Below, in pieces: positions 1-12,631 of a stretch of 64,000 bases of DNA. Within the stretch, counting starts at the first letter, position 1. Each line of letters opens with the position of its first letter. The notes under the pieces are model-generated. The model searched no databases. It saw only the letters and a list, made by a program, of their open reading frames with translations, and had not been told where the DNA came from. The stretch is from Symsagittifera roscoffensis (lineage: Eukaryota; Xenacoelomorpha; Acoela; Convolutidae), in NCBI RefSeq assembly GCF_963678635.1, contig NC_087062.1, positions 62,606,386-62,670,385 on the forward strand. The letters are read 5' to 3'. Made by a program: the position numbers and the translations under genes.

Positions 1-105
1 TGACTGGAACAGGTGACTAGCCAAGTGGGAAAGTGGACCATTGAGAGACTTGACCACTGGGAGACTTGACTGGAACAGGTGACCAGCAAAGTGGGAAAGT
101 GGTAC
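1..105. repeat. 66-bp tandem repeat, cut by window edge
   Basis: The string gactggaacaggtgac followed by an agc-aagtgggaaagtgg block occurs at 2 and again at 68, a 66-bp period. Only about one and a half units are visible; the array may continue to the left. Confidence 0.6.
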
Positions 106-1090
106 TCGGGATAGAGACCTCAGAAACAGAGCACATCGACTGGGAAAGAGACATCCAGCAGTGTGATCAAAGCAGAACAGAGCAAACGGAGGAAGGTGTT
201 CTGTTTGATCAAACGGGTATCGTTAAAATCCATTTTACAATGTATCGTGTAAAATTGAATAAGCGAATAACCACTGTTTTGAGGAAACGTTTTTACTTGA
301 GCAGAGCTTGAAAACAGGTTCTACAGGTTTTGTCTCGAGAAGTTCAGCATCCATCGCGCTTAGGGTAATTTTCGGCTTAAGAGGGGGGCTAGACAGGGGG
401 AGGTTAGCAGGGGTGCTGATTAATTTAGAGGTTGCTTGTTGAAAATTGTAAAAAGGGGGGGCTTTCTTATAGTAACTAAGCAATCGATATCTTCGATTTA
501 GTTACTTTAGATCAACTGAACTGAAGACTCACAACAAGAGTAGCATCGCGAAGGTACTCGATTGTGAATGCGTATTAAGGTAGGTAACCTAGCCGGGTCG
601 GGTGGGTGGATCGGAAATGGACAGTCTTTGGAACCCAAAAGGTGAAAACCCCATAAGACCGCTAGTAAGGGGGAGGAAAAACGCGTTACAGTTAGGAACC
701 AGACATTTTTTACGATAAAAGATCATTGTCGAAATTGCATTTCAGGTATACAAGTTTTTCTTGTTTTTGAACTTTTTCTCATTAGATTTTACGGTTTTTG
801 AGTTTGACTTTGACTGAATTTTAGGCAACAGCGATCATAGATTAAGGTTAAAAGCAAATCGTATTTCGATTTGCATTGGAAATAGAAAACAAACGGAAAT
901 GACGGGGGGCTTAGAAAAGAAAATTTAGGTTGATAGAATCGGGTTTTGGGGATTTTTCACACAAATTCTAGAGAAGGTACTGGGATAGAGGACTGGATAT
1001 CTTAACACTAAAATCAGGAAACAGGAAGATTCTAAAGACGAGACCGGACAGGAATTGGTACTGGAAGGTCGGGGAAAAAGTTACAATACC
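106..1090. other. E1 leader or LTR-like non-coding stretch
   Basis: No supported ORF. It contains G-rich and T-rich tracts and a palindromic segment where ttctgtttgatcaaac follows tgtgatcaaagcagaacag (about 158-218). By position it should be the 5' LTR or leader of E1. I could not match it to the sequence after 38161, and I see no convincing primer-binding site. Confidence 0.35.
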
Positions 1091-1139
1091 TGGACCAGAG
1101 AAGTGGAAGAAGCACAAGAGTCTTGTCGGCAGTCCTGGA

Positions 1140-2040
1140 ATAGTGACAGAATGGTCCTAGGACAGTACAGAAGGGTCCCAAGACCGTCCCTGAGGATTTC
1201 AGCACTCGAGCGAAGGGTCCTAGGAAGGTACAGAATGGTCACAGGACCCTAACGGAAGATACCAATACTTGAGCGAAGGGTCCCAGGTCAGTACCGAAGC
1301 ATCGTGGGACAGTACAGAAGGGTCCCAAGACCCTACCAGAGGTAACCAGAGCTCGAACGAAGGGTCCCAGGACAGTACCACAGGATACTAAGACAACACC
1401 GAAGGGTCCCAGTACAATTCCGAAAGGTAGCAACACTTCAGCGAAGGGTCCCAATACAGTACCGAAGGGTACTAGGACATTAACGAAGAGTCCCAGGACA
1501 CTTCCGAAAGGTAGCAATTTTTCAGCGAAGGGTCCCAGGACAGTACCGAAGAGTACTAGGAAGAAAACCGAAGGGTCCCAGGACACTTCCAAAAAGTAGC
1601 AACATTTCAGCGAAGGGTCCCAGGACAGTACCGAAAAGTACAAGGACAATAGCGAAGGGTCCCAGAACACTACCGAAAGGTAGCAACACTTGAGCGACGG
1701 GTCCAAGGAGAGTACCAAAGTGTACTAGAGCAATATCGAAGGGTCCCAGGACACTTCCAAAAAGTAGCAACATTTCAGCGAAGGGTCCCAGGACAGTACC
1801 GAAAAGTACAAGGACAATAGCGAAGGGTCCCAGAACACTACCGAAAGGTAGCAACACTTGAGCAAAGGGTCCCAGGACAGTACCAAAATGTACTAGGACA
1901 AGGCTAAGGAGTCCCTGCACTGAGAGCGAAGGGTTCCAAGACCCTATGAAAGGATCACAGAAATAGAACGAAGGGTCCCAGGACCCAACCCGAAGGGTCC
2001 CAAGACCCAACCAAAAGATCCAAAGACCTGATCAACGGGT
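1140..2040. repeat. Minisatellite, about 42-bp unit with a 168-bp higher-order period
   Basis: Units carry the core cgaagggtcccaggacagta or close variants, about every 42 bp. Four units make a nearly identical 168-bp block: the block starting at 1569 is repeated at 1737. Because 42 is a multiple of three, the complement gives long open frames with a 14-residue Gly-Pro-Phe-rich period; I treat these as a consequence of the repeat. The array lies in the E1 leader, upstream of the Gag-like frame. Confidence 0.85.
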
Positions 2041-2322
2041 CCCATTACTTAGGCTAGGCTTCCAACTCTAGGAAAGACAAATTCGACTGGGTTTTAATAA
2101 AATATAGTTTAGAAATTTTTTCTAAAAATTTCAATTAGATTTATATTAGGAACTTGTATATATATTAGAGTTGTAGAAAAAGAAAAATGTTTATGAAAAT
2201 CTTGAAGAAACGAAGAACATCTCTAACAGAAAAGAGAGGAATAGGATTTAGCAAAATCAAACCTCGTCGCAACGGAAACTAACACCATCAAATCCGAAAG
2301 TAATGAGAATATTTCAGTAAAC

Positions 2323-4417
2323 ATGGTCATTACACGAAGCATAAAGGAACAGAAGGCCAAGGAGAAAGTGACGGAAGAACCGACTGTACCGGCTAGAGAA
2401 ACCGATCTTGAGACACCAGATCAGAGTATAGGCGGGACGGAAAGAAAGACGACGGAATCAACACCCATGCCAAATGTAGAAGAACAGGAGAAGAAAACAA
2501 TAGAGTTCTCGCCAATAGGTAATGAAAACGAACCAACAAACAATACGCCGAAAATGATAAAAGACGATTCTCAAACAAAAAAACGCCGCTCACAGAGAGG
2601 ATTGCAGCGATGGTCGAATTGAAACCAAAAGAGAAAGAGGAGGTAATACCAGCGACCGAGAAAAGCAAATCGTTTGGAACAGTTTCCGCAATAACAACAG
2701 AATCTAAACAAGACGAAGAGCAGGTCACACAAGGAGCAACAGCCAACCAAGTCAAACAAAGCATGGAATCAAAAACAACTTCAATTGAGCTGGGCGACTT
2801 GATGGCAAAGTTGGAAAAAATCGGCAAAAAGCTGAAAAGCAGCGAGGAAAACCGCCAAGAGCTGAAAAAGGAAGTACAACACAAAAAGAATGAGAACCTA
2901 GACAACTACTATGTCCTGGCAAGGGCGACGGAAGAGAAGCTGTAGCAGATGGCGGACAAAATAGAAACGACTGACAAAGAGCGAGAGAAACATATCAAGA
3001 AAGGTATGGAGCAAAAGAAGAAGAGATACAAGACCATGAGTGAAAAATTGTGGAATCTAGAAACCAGAATTGACACAACGAGCAAGGAACAAGCAGAACG
3101 TTCTGGAGCCATACAGTCCAAATTGGATGTACTCTTGAGGAATTCCAAAGCCCAAGATAAAATAGTGGTGCCATCCGGAAAGCCATCCGGAGTTAGAGTC
3201 GACTTCGTGGAACCACAACGAAAGAAACGCAATCTACACCATTACCCCGGATTGATAGCACCATGGCGTCAGGAGGGATAAGGACTGCTACGAAGGGGGG
3301 AGCCTCAAACTCAACGAGGACTCAGGATCACATACGGGTGTCCAACCGGATGCCATGACGTGGGCCAGTACCTGGGAAATGATGAACAGGACGCTTGAAG
3401 CATTCGCAACAAGGTTCACAGACTCAAGTGATAGAGGCAGTAGCAAATCCCGAAAAACCTTCAAAAAACGATTCAAAAAGGAATTCAAAGACGATTCAGC
3501 TGGTTGCATTGATACCTGGGTTGAGGTAAGGAGACTAAATCTAGAGCAAGACAACTTGAACGATGAGAGGCAGGCCTGCACGGCGATACTAAGCAACCTA
3601 GATGTAACAGCACTGAAGTGTGTGGTGGCAAAGAAGGAGGAGGAGCGTGACACTGCAGACAAGATCTTCGAGATCAATTTGGATCGGGTATGAAGGGACA
3701 TCAGGCAATGATGAGGTTCAGGAAAAGAAGACAAAGAGATGACGAGTCGATTGATCGATTTCTGAATGATCTTGAGAGCCTGAGGAGGAGAAGCGATCCA
3801 GGGGAATCGACCAGTAGAAAAAATTTTAGCATCGCCTCAAATTTATCGACGGAGTGAGGAGTGATGACTTGAGAACGATGTTGGCAACATATTACACGCT
3901 CTCGAAGGATAACACACCAACCCCAGAGGAGATGAGGCAAAAGTCAAGGGAGTATAGGTTAATGAAACCAAAGAAGTACTCAATCTCAGAAAACAGAAAC
4001 ATGCAAGAGGGAAACCAAAAACAGAGGTCGTCATGTTACAAACCTAGAGACGACATGGAAAAACGAAGGTCATGCGCAAACTGCTGATCAGCGGGCCGTC
4101 TTGTAGCGGATTGTACAGCATACAGGCAAGGTATGAAAAGCTTGGATTATGCGCCAGACGAAGAAAACATGAGTCAAACGGAAGAACACGATCTTTACCG
4201 TGGTTTGATCATCAAGATAGGCGCGAGGTGCTTTTTCTGCAATCAAGAGGGCCATTTCAGGATGGACTGTCCCCTGTTTTGGGAGGCAGTGAAGAATCAA
4301 GGTCACCCGAATAACAAAAATGCATTGGCAGCGGCGCAGAAAACAAGGAACAGACACGCCAAAAATGACTTGCAGAGCAAAGAGGCAGCAAATGGTGAGT
4401 TTCTACGAAGACAGTAA
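2323..4417 (+). pseudogene. E1 gag: charged coiled-coil N-terminus and CCHC zinc knuckle, broken frames
   Basis: The first frame starts at an ATG at 2323 and shifts near 2600. From 2610 to 3281 it is a Lys/Glu-rich, coiled-coil-like stretch interrupted by one in-frame TAG at 2943. The capsid-like part (3355-3990) is split by shifts. Near 4070-4110 a first knuckle is damaged: CANC, then a stop, and Arg where His is expected. A perfect second knuckle, CFFCNQEGHFRMDC (CX2CX4HX4C), lies near 4230-4271. The order fits a retrotransposon Gag that bound RNA in virus-like particles. This copy cannot make an intact protein. Confidence 0.7.
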
Positions 4418-4806
4418 ATGCCGAAGCAGAAGTCAAAGCTGCCGTGGGGGCTGAGACAAGGAGTCCACCATAGAAAAATTATGAGCAAGCAGCTGCAGAG
4501 GCTATCAGCAGAGTGAAGCAAGACTTGGCGACCAAATAGATCGAGCAACGGTTAAAACACGAGATAGAGTGACAAAAGATGAACGAGACAAACTCGACGA
4601 CGAGGCCAGAAACAGAGACCGGAGAAAACTTGGTGATCATGAGTTATTGCAATACCTTAAAGATGGTAATCGGCAAACTATTTGGCATCACGAAGATTGG
4701 AGCAAGAATCATGTCAATAATCACAGTGGGCGGTCATGAAGTATCGAGCAACCTGAGGAAACCGAGTGATTGAACATTAATTTACATTGATATATATGCG
4801 GATTAC

Positions 4807-5325
4807 TTGAGAACAATTACACCGCAAACCCCTTCTAGAGCACTCAGAGCCTTACTCACGAGAGGTGGTGGCAAATCCATTCGCATAGACAACAGGTTTA
4901 CGGAAGCCTATGGTCCGCATGAGGTCATGTTGAACATAGATGGAATAAACATCTATACAAAGACGATGATAACATGTGATGAAAATCTAGCTGGACAAAT
5001 CTATGTTGTCAGAGAAGAACTAAAGGTGAGATCCATTGGGCACTTTGCTATGCTGGAAGAGGATGCCATGCATCTGGGAACGGAAGCAGACGTATCTGCA
5101 CACGTATTGGACATAAGCGGAAGGAAGATGCAACTGCGTGGATTGTTGCACACGGTAGCCTTCTTAAGTGTAATACCTATTGAAACTTGTAGAAAAATGG
5201 GATTCGACAAAGACGAGTTAATTGACTCAAGAATGCGGCTGTCAGCCGCAAACAAGGGGGCGCTTCGGGTTCCAGGTAGGGCACCAATAATAGCCGTAAG
5301 CCTGGGGAACGAAATTTGTGAATGA
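4807..5325 (+). pseudogene. E1 retropepsin-like protease, active site altered
   Basis: The frame lies between Gag and RT and contains the layout LRGLLHTVAFLSVIPIE near 5130-5180. This aligns with the retropepsin flank L-[LI]-D-T-G-A-x-x-S-[VI]-[IL]. The catalytic Asp is His and the Gly is Val here, so this copy should be inactive. It ends near 5325 in a TGA; a continuation lies in another frame to about 5490. Confidence 0.55.
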
Positions 5326-6009
5326 GCTTTCTGGTGGTGGAGAATCTAGATGAGTCTGACCAATTTATTTTAGACAGAGATTTAATCAGGAATTTCGATG
5401 TAAAATTTGATCTTAACAATGCGATATTCAGGATTCGGGACCCGAAAATGAAGTACGTAATTAAATCGGTAATTAAATTTTCTTGAGTAGGAGGGTAAGG
5501 CTGAAAGCGAATAAGGCGGTAATAATAAGTTTCCAGATGAAAAAAAAACTAAACTGAACTCAGCGACAAAAAACAATTATGTATAGTACCGAACTCAAAC
5601 AGTCAAAGTGCTGCTATTTTAGGAAGAGCCTTCTCGATAACCAAGAGTGGCCTCTGCGTCAGTGTATTGTTGAATACTCTTGATATACCAATCAAAATCC
5701 AGAGAAAGAGGAAGCTGGGATACGCACTACCCGTGAAAACTAGATATGTAATGACTGAAAATGTGAAAGGATATGAAATTCTTGGTTGCCCAAATCATTG
5801 GGATGAATTTTGTATCTTGAGAAGATTGAAGAAAATAAAATGTTAACCAGGTCTTGTGAAGTCACGTAAGTCAGAGACAGACGATGGACTTTCAAGCTGT
5901 TCGAATTTTCCAGAAAGACCCACACTAGAGGAATTGGAAATGGATGAACTAGTATTACCAGAAATTGATCACTTAAGGTGAAAAGTATCAGACAAACAGC
6001 TCCAAGCCA

Positions 6010-7300
6010 TCAGGGATGTTCTAGACAGGAATCATGATGTTTTTTCGAGACACAAGGCAGACATTGGATGCTGCAACTTCGTTGAACATGAAATAGAGCT
6101 AAAAGAGTCGGCGGTACCGCACAGGGAGGGGGCGAGGTGTATGACCCCAAACAAATCGGATGCACGTAGAAAAGAGATAGAGACCCTACTAGAATATGAC
6201 ATGATAGAACATCCAAATCACCGTGGGCGTGTGGAGTGTTGATGACTGAAAAGAAAGTAAACCAACTTAGGTTTTGTTGTGACTTTCGATATCTGAACTC
6301 CGTCACGGTGAAGGATGCCTATCCCGTACCTCGGATAGATGAGAGTCTTTCAAAATAAGGCGACGCAAAATTTTTTCAACTCTTGATCTAAGGTAAACTT
6401 TTTCAACCACTACGTAAACAGGAAAGGGACAAGACTGGTTTTGCAAGCGAGCTGGGATTGTTCCAATAGAAAAGGATGCCTTTTGGCCTTTGCAATGCGA
6501 CAGCTACCTTCCAACGACTGATGGCACAGGCGGTGACAAGCGTAACGAAGATATACGGCATTTTAGTAATGTTCTACGTAGATGACGTGTTGATTGCAAC
6601 ACCTACCCTGGAGGACCGCATTGAACGACTGGACGAGGTGTTTGCTTGCATGAAGAGAGCAGGACTGAAATGCAAGCCATCGAAGTGTGAGATTCTCAAG
6701 GACTCGATTAATTAACTGAGGAGAATGGTGGACAAACATGGCATTAGACCAGATCCAGACGCGGTAGTTGAAGTACTGACTTGGAAATCACCAAAAACAG
6801 AACACCAGTTGATGAGCTTCTTAGGTTTCGCAAACTACTACAGGGAGTTCATCAAGGGCTATGTGGACAAAGTATATACAAAGCAACAACTCATGAGGCA
6901 CAAGGGAAAAAATACACGTGGAACAACGCGGCTGAAGAGTCATTTCACAGAAAAAAGAAAAAACTGTGTGAAGCACCTGTGCTAGGCATGCCGACAGAGA
7001 AAGGGATGTATGTGCTGGATACCGATGCATCAGTAGTAGCGATCTCGGGCATATTCCATCAAGAACAAGAGTGGAACGGAAAAACAGCATTGAGACCGAT
7101 CGCCTAGGGGAGCAAAGTTTTGAGTGATGTGATACGGAAATGAAGTACAGAGCACCCAAAGCTGAGATGTTTGCGGTCGTCACTTTTGTGGGAAAACACA
7201 GGACATACCTGGGACCATTCAAGCTGCGGGTCGACAACAGAGCAGTCAGCTGGCTGAAAACGTACTCAATGGACCAGAGTTACATCGGGAAATGAATAGT
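6010..7300 (+). pseudogene. E1 reverse transcriptase and RNase H (Gypsy type), broken
   Basis: Motifs in order: an N-terminal RT segment ending before 6240, FRYLNSVTVKDAYPVPRID near 6280-6340, MPFGLCNATATFQRLM at 6476, the polymerase box FYVDD near 6570, and a Gypsy-type LGFANYYREFIKGYVD near 6820. RNase H follows at about 6980-7200 (VLDTDAS). Stops and shifts occur at about 6355, 6715 and 7107. The motif set is typical of Ty3/Gypsy. Confidence 0.85.
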
Positions 7301-7635
7301 GCGGCTGGATGGTTGCAATATGATCATTGAACAGAGAACGAGGGACAACTTGAGCAAGAAGACGGAATTCTACGAGAGACAAGAGCAAAGAGAAGCAGAT
7401 AGACCGGAGATCAAAGATGGTTTTTTTCATGGACAAGGAAACGTATGAGACCCTACCACTCACAAGATGGCTAGACAAGTTAGGAAAACCGAGAGGACCA
7501 TCCCGAATTACCACTTGAACACGACGCGAAAGAAATTCTCAAAAGAGTTTTGGGGATGCCAATGGAAATCATTCTAAAGTCCAAGATAGTTAGGGAAACG
7601 CTGAAGGCCAAATGCTATGACCTCGACGAAGTGGA

Positions 7636-8529
7636 ATGGTAACGGTAGGAGAGGATCTGAGGAAACTATTCGAGAGACTAGCAGACGACAAACCTGTGGT
7701 CCCAGAAAAAGGTAAAGACAGACCGGAAGTCATCATCTTGAAAAAAGGGGAATTGAAACATGAAGGAGACTTGATGAAGAGCAAGGAGGTTGTGCGGACA
7801 CTAATCGAGAGAATCCCGGAAGAAGTACTCAGGCGGACAACAATATGAAATAAGAGAGTGACATTCAAGGAGGAAGTTAAACATCTCGGACTAGATCAAG
7901 AGTCTGGGGAGTGGCCGCAACGAGGAAGAGATAGCAAGGAAGAAAATTTTTCCGGGGAGTCGGTAGAATGGGATAATGGTTCGGAGGAGAGTGATGATGA
8001 GCAAGACAGTCTCTGTACAATATTGGCTGAAGTAAAATAGAGGTACCACGGCAGGGAGTTGCAAACAGATCCATCGTCAGGGACAAAAAGCCTGGAACAT
8101 GATGGCTTGTATGGAGAGGAACAGCTTGAAATTATAGCAGTGTCAAGAAAACCATTCAGGGAGCTATCTTGCAATTTGAACATCAGAACGAATCTAATAC
8201 CAGAGGACGACAGAGAGATCTTGGGAAGGATAGTTTGTGTGAAGCTCAAAGACGACATCCACAATCCTGGAGAGCTAACCGGTCAAATAATGGCACTGAA
8301 GGAGCACATCAAAGCGAGGTACAGGCTGTTGGATCTAATACGAGCTCAGAAGAATGATAAAATGACGAGTAGCCTCTCGAAATTGATTCGGACGGGAGTA
8401 AAAGAGAAGGCAGACCTGGAGAAAGATAGTTACAAGATCTTGAGCCAGTTCTACAAGAATAGAAAGGAATTACTCTACCATACATCTGATGGCGTGGTAG
8501 CCTGTAGAAGGACGAAGAAAAAATTCTAA
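7636..8529 (+). pseudogene. E1 region between RNase H and integrase, no recognised domain
   Basis: Two frames (7636-7848 and 8059-8529) plus a short acidic one between them. They are charged and rich in Lys/Glu. They sit where the Gypsy RNase H-to-integrase connection lies but are longer than usual. The last one ends in an SDGVVACRRTKK segment just before the zinc-finger-like start of integrase, so it is probably part of Pol. Confidence 0.5.
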
Positions 8530-8580
8530 ATTCTACACAAGCATAACCTCATCATACTACCTCAGCTATATCAAACAGAA

Positions 8581-9150
8581 GTGTTGTTCAGATCACATGA
8601 CCAAATGGGGCATCAGGGGATAGTTAAAATACAGCAAAGAATACTACACAGATTTGGTTGGCCAGGGCTGAGGAGGTCTGTGGAAAGCTCGGAGTTTAGC
8701 GAGGTCGTGCAGATAGACCATCAGAAGATTTGCATGATTGACTCGAGATATAACCAGATAATAGTAAATATAGATCATTTCACGAAACTGGCGGAAGCGG
8801 TACCATGTCAGACGGCATCGGCGGAAGAAACTTGTGATCCATTGATAACGCACTGGATATCACGATATGGTTGTCCGATGACATTCCAATCGGACAATGG
8901 AAAAGTATTCATGGGGGACCTGACAAAAGAACTAATGAGAAGATCCCACATCGCACAGGCCCATTCAACGACCTACCATCCACAAACGAATGGATTAGTG
9001 GAGAGACAGAACAGAACACTAGTGAATATGCTCCGGGTGTGTTGCTCGAGATTTATGAATGATTAGGACATATACTTGCCGCACGTGGTGGGGGCGTATA
9101 ACAGCACGCAGTATTTAACAACGGGGTCAGTCTTTTCATGATGTTGACAG

Positions 9151-9193
<43 letters not shown>

Positions 9194-9516
9194 TGTCCCT
9201 GACCTTCTTCTATCCGGAGTATGAGGGGAAGAAGACGTCGGCTCAGGCATATGTGAAGGAAGCAGTCAGGAGACAACAAGAGCTGAACGATCTGTGCAGA
9301 AGGAACACAGCGCAGGCGCAGATAAGACAACGGAAGAAGTACGATGAAAAAATACTTCAAGCGAAACCGTATGCTGTCGGACATTATGTCTGGGTGTTCC
9401 AGAACGTCATACCTCCTAATGGGACGAAGAAGCTTTTAAAGAAATGGAGAGGGCCGATTATGATAACGGAAGTGCACCAGCAGGGTCGGTTCTATCGCTT
9501 GAGTACAGGGCACTAA
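8581..9516 (+). pseudogene. E1 integrase core and GPY/F-type C-terminus
   Basis: The His part of an HHCC finger (SHDQMGHQG) starts at 8593, but the two Cys are missing, as if deleted. The DDE core shows QIDH (near 8720), FQSDNG (near 8890) and GLVERQNR (near 8996). After a stop at 9063 and a GA-dinucleotide run (about 9152-9190) the C-terminal module is open at 9193-9516. It has the Gypsy layout KKYD...VGHYVWVF...KKLLKKWRGP...FYRLSTG. The three catalytic acidic residues are present, but the frame is broken. Confidence 0.85.
9152..9190. repeat. (GA)n microsatellite inside integrase
   Basis: About 20 GA units separate the integrase core from its C-terminal module and break the frame. It is probably a later expansion in a dead copy. 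Confidence 0.95.
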
Positions 9517-10344
9517 GAGAAACTGAAACCTCAAGTCCCATCACCGGAAGACTGGTGCGTACCACAAAACCTGGAAGGAATCGAGTACCTCTTGGTAGAG
9601 CCAGCGGGTGAGGTAAACGAGAAAGGCACCAGAGAGAAGAATGATGGCAACGAGAACGTGAGCATGATGACAACGGAAAGATAGAAGTAGATTCGGACGA
9701 AGGGTTCTTCGCCGAGGAAGATTGGAATGATCCCGAGGAAAACGAAGTACCAAAATAGAAGGAACCAGACTTGCGAAAAGAGACCAGAAGAGGTGCGCGT
9801 AAGAAAAGAGGCCTGAGATACAACAGGTATGGTGATGACTTCCTGATCGACAAGATACAGCCTGACGAGATAGGAGAAGAGCTGGTGAACGTGGGTGAGC
9901 TGGTAGCCAATGAGGAATGGCAGATCTTAAACGACAGTGAGCACTCCTTGCATGAAGATCACACCATGCCATAAAAAGAATTAGACCTAGAGCAAAACGA
10001 AAATGAAAGAAGGGAAAACACAAATCTGAGGATACTGGAATGGATGCAGAACCTGGAAGTGGACGAGAAGGGAGAACAAACATCCAACAAGTCGACGTAT
10101 CTGCGAAGAAACATGTGAAATCAGAGAACCCGTTGTTCCGTTGGATAGCCACTGGAAATACCACCGGATAACTTGAGCCATGCACCATCGACGTGGTATT
10201 TTTGTCCTGGGAGTGGGGGTAGGACTTACCCACACCGAAAATTTAATGATAAAGAAGCTCAGGGAAGTGAGAGAGACCAACGGCCTGGAGCTGGACCAGG
10301 AGAGGACTGAGCCTACCATTGGCAAAAATTTCAAGACAAAGTTT
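9517..10344 (+). other. E1 linker between integrase and macro-like module
   Basis: Short acidic and charged frames only (for example 9771-9974). It is probably the Pol C-terminal tail; no domain is recognised. Confidence 0.35.
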
Positions 10345-10819
10345 GATATTGCGATTGAGTATTTAGATAACATCCTGATCACAGACAGTGAGTTCATCCT
10401 GTCAGACAAGACCAGCGCGATCTGCATAACAGCGGACATGAGCTTCAATGTCAGACTGGAAACTGACTTCAAAAGAGAAAACCAGAATGTGGAGTTTCTG
10501 TTCAGGCAGACACCAGGGTTGGAGGGAATGGCAGCACCCCCTACTTCAGTTTCGCAAGTTTCCGGTAAATATCTGTGCTTTCTGGTAACGAGAGTCAGTG
10601 AAGAGAAACGTGATAGATCCCTAGCATGTGGTATTAACACTAACAAGTTTGAGAGACTTCCTGGTCGAAAGAGGGATACGCGAGGTTTCAATACCGATTT
10701 ACGATCCAAACAGGGGCAGGTTGAACCCTAGGGAATTATACGCCATCCTACTTGTGGTCTTTGCAGAAACGGAGATAATGGTACACCTACAAAACAAGTA
10801 TTACTTGAGTATCGCCTGA
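10345..10819 (+). pseudogene. E1 macro-domain-like module after integrase
   Basis: Two overlapping frames joined near 10650 give one domain-sized segment. It has an N-terminal strand plus AICITADMSFNVRLETDFKR (where macro domains have the NAD/ADP-ribose-contacting A-H-C-[IV]-[SA]-x-D-x-x-M-x-x-G). A central SGKYLCFLVTR strand follows, and then a C-terminal half with FLVERGIREVSIPIYDPNRG. Order and spacing match the OARD1/Poa1-type macro fold (strand Y-x-[YF]-L-[IV]-T-[KR], then G-x-x-x-[IV]-x-[IMP]-P). The usual G-C-G-L-D loop is replaced by NRGRLN, so ligand binding is doubtful. It matches E3 in position, directly 3' of the integrase C-terminus. It is either a diverged macro domain or a relative of it. 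Confidence 0.6.
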
Positions 10820-11340
10820 GCTTGGGATGGACGTGAGGGTCTTGTGTCAGGGGAGACAACGGTCTTCAGATAGTTGAGAGGGGGAGCACGAGTCAGGCAA
10901 TTGAGTTTTAATGTGATTGGCATGACAATTGAATCTTATAAAGGATTGATGGTGCTAAAACATAAAATGAACCTGCACGTTTTTAACGTCTAACTTGTAT
11001 CATTTAATGGAGTTGTTAGGATAATGTTTTAGAGGTATTAATGGGGGAGTTCTAGGTTAGACACGAGTGAGAATATCTTGGTTCAAAATTGAATTCTACT
11101 TTCAGATTGAATTGAAAATTGAAACGACAACTAAACCACAGTTGGTCGAACGAGAGAAAGAAAAAACATTAAACAGTTCTTCAATGAGTGGGCCAGAGGA
11201 AGATATTTCTTGGGTATTAATCTGGGAGAGGTATTTCTGGAGTATTAATTTGGGAAAGGTATTTCTTGAGTTTGGTTAGATAAGGTACTTCTTGAATTTG
11301 GTTGTTCGTGAGATTTTGTGAGATAACAGAAAAACAACAA
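10820..11340. other. E1 non-coding spacer with a short tandem repeat
   Basis: No supported ORF. At 11204-11300 a unit of about 28 bp (tatttct-gagtattaat--gggaaggt) occurs about 3.5 times, at 11204, 11232, 11260 and 11286. The spacer separates the pol/macro unit from the SGNH-like unit and could be a subgenomic leader region. Confidence 0.5.
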
Positions 11341-12487
11341 TGGCAGATCGATTCTGGAATTCTGTGCCAGCAGCGTTCAGAAGAACCGCGCTCGACGAGT
11401 TATACTAGCGCCCGAGAGACCTCCACTACACGCATGTGGATGAGAGGTTCGCGGTTATGCTCAATGCCATCCTGCAACTGAAGGAGCAAGGGGAGTGCAG
11501 GGAGTCAGCGACTGAAGCCGTGCTGATTAGCAACCACCAACCACCTGGAGAGAGCATCCAGTGAGGAGCGTAGTGATCTCGAGTTACAAAAAAGAACACT
11601 AACGGCGTGTACCACTGACATAGTCGAGAGGACTGGACGGCAGCGCAACAAGAGAAAAGAGATGCCTTTCATGAAGCCGCGTGGGCAGAGTAATTCGTAC
11701 AACCGAGAATACCCGAAGGCACGATACAATTAATAATAGGGGACCGTCTGGTCGTGACAAGGAACCAGGCCCATTGGCAAGTGGGAGTCTTGAGTTTCTC
11801 GGGCGCAGCGATGCCCCATATGTTGGCGTCCCTGTAGATACTGAAGATGGGGAAGATATACACAGTTACACTGATGATGGGAACCAACGACGTGTCCAGG
11901 TGCGAGTCAAGAAAAATGACGAGGCTACAAGACAAAGTGAGTTGCATTCTTGAGGAGCTAAGAATTTACCTGGAACCGGCAATCCTCACCATCTGCAGAG
12001 TTCCCTATAACATGATGGCTGACCAGAATGCGAGGGAGATGAACGAGAGGGTGCGAAATATCAATGAGATAATCAGACAAATCCAGCAGAGAAGTGTGCT
12101 GCCCATGAGAGTGCTTGATTTAGCGAGAATGATGGAAGATTTCCTCCCGGAGGATGCATCCTCGGATAGTATCCACTTCGAGAAAGGCCAAGGGGCACAG
12201 AGTGGCTGAATAGCGTCTTCCATAGACATATAAATTTCTTTGAGTCGGATCCTGTGGAGACGGGACAATTCACCTTTGGTCCAACCCCGATACCTCCTTT
12301 CTTCTTAGCCCGGTACGCAACTGATCGCTTGGGAGGAAGGATCGACACGATAGGGAGCTCAACTAGTAGCAGAAGCAGACAGTTGAGATTTACACCCATG
12401 GAAGGAGACGAGGCGGAATCTTCTACGCCCCAGAGCTCGAATGTGTCGTCAGTGGTGACGGTGGACAACAAGAAGAAAGTGGAATAA
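11341..12487 (+). pseudogene. E1 SGNH/GDSL-hydrolase-like ORF (module 1)
   Basis: It starts at an ATG (MADRFWNSVPAAF). Three SGNH blocks lie in one frame: block I LIIGDRLV (11739), block III MMGTNDVS (11880-11891) and block V DSIHF (12165-12179). A block-II-like LSFSGAAMPHM lies between I and III. Spacing between blocks (47 and 95 codons) fits a 170-200-residue SGNH fold. The nucleophile position reads GDR instead of GDS, so esterase activity is not expected in this copy. A TAG lies before block III and a shift near 12195; after it the frame continues to 12487 with a Pro-rich tail. Confidence 0.6.
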
Positions 12488-12631
12488 GCAGAACCCTGTA
12501 CCTGGAACGAGTGAAGGATCTGGATCTCGAGGATATAGCCTACAGACAAGAGTTGACGGAGGTCTTGGGGATCAGGAGTCTGTCACCTGAGGACTTGAGC
12601 AATCAATTTTAAGTGGATTGGCCAAAGGCCC

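Noticed and set aside
1239-2010. Two long - strand frames (159 and 162 codons) with a 14-residue periodic protein
   Set aside because: They arise from the 42-bp repeat, whose length is a multiple of three; there is no start context, domain or partner.
1-2300. 5' LTR of E1 matching the sequence after 38161
   Set aside because: I compared the two regions by eye and found only short purine-rich similarities, not a repeat.
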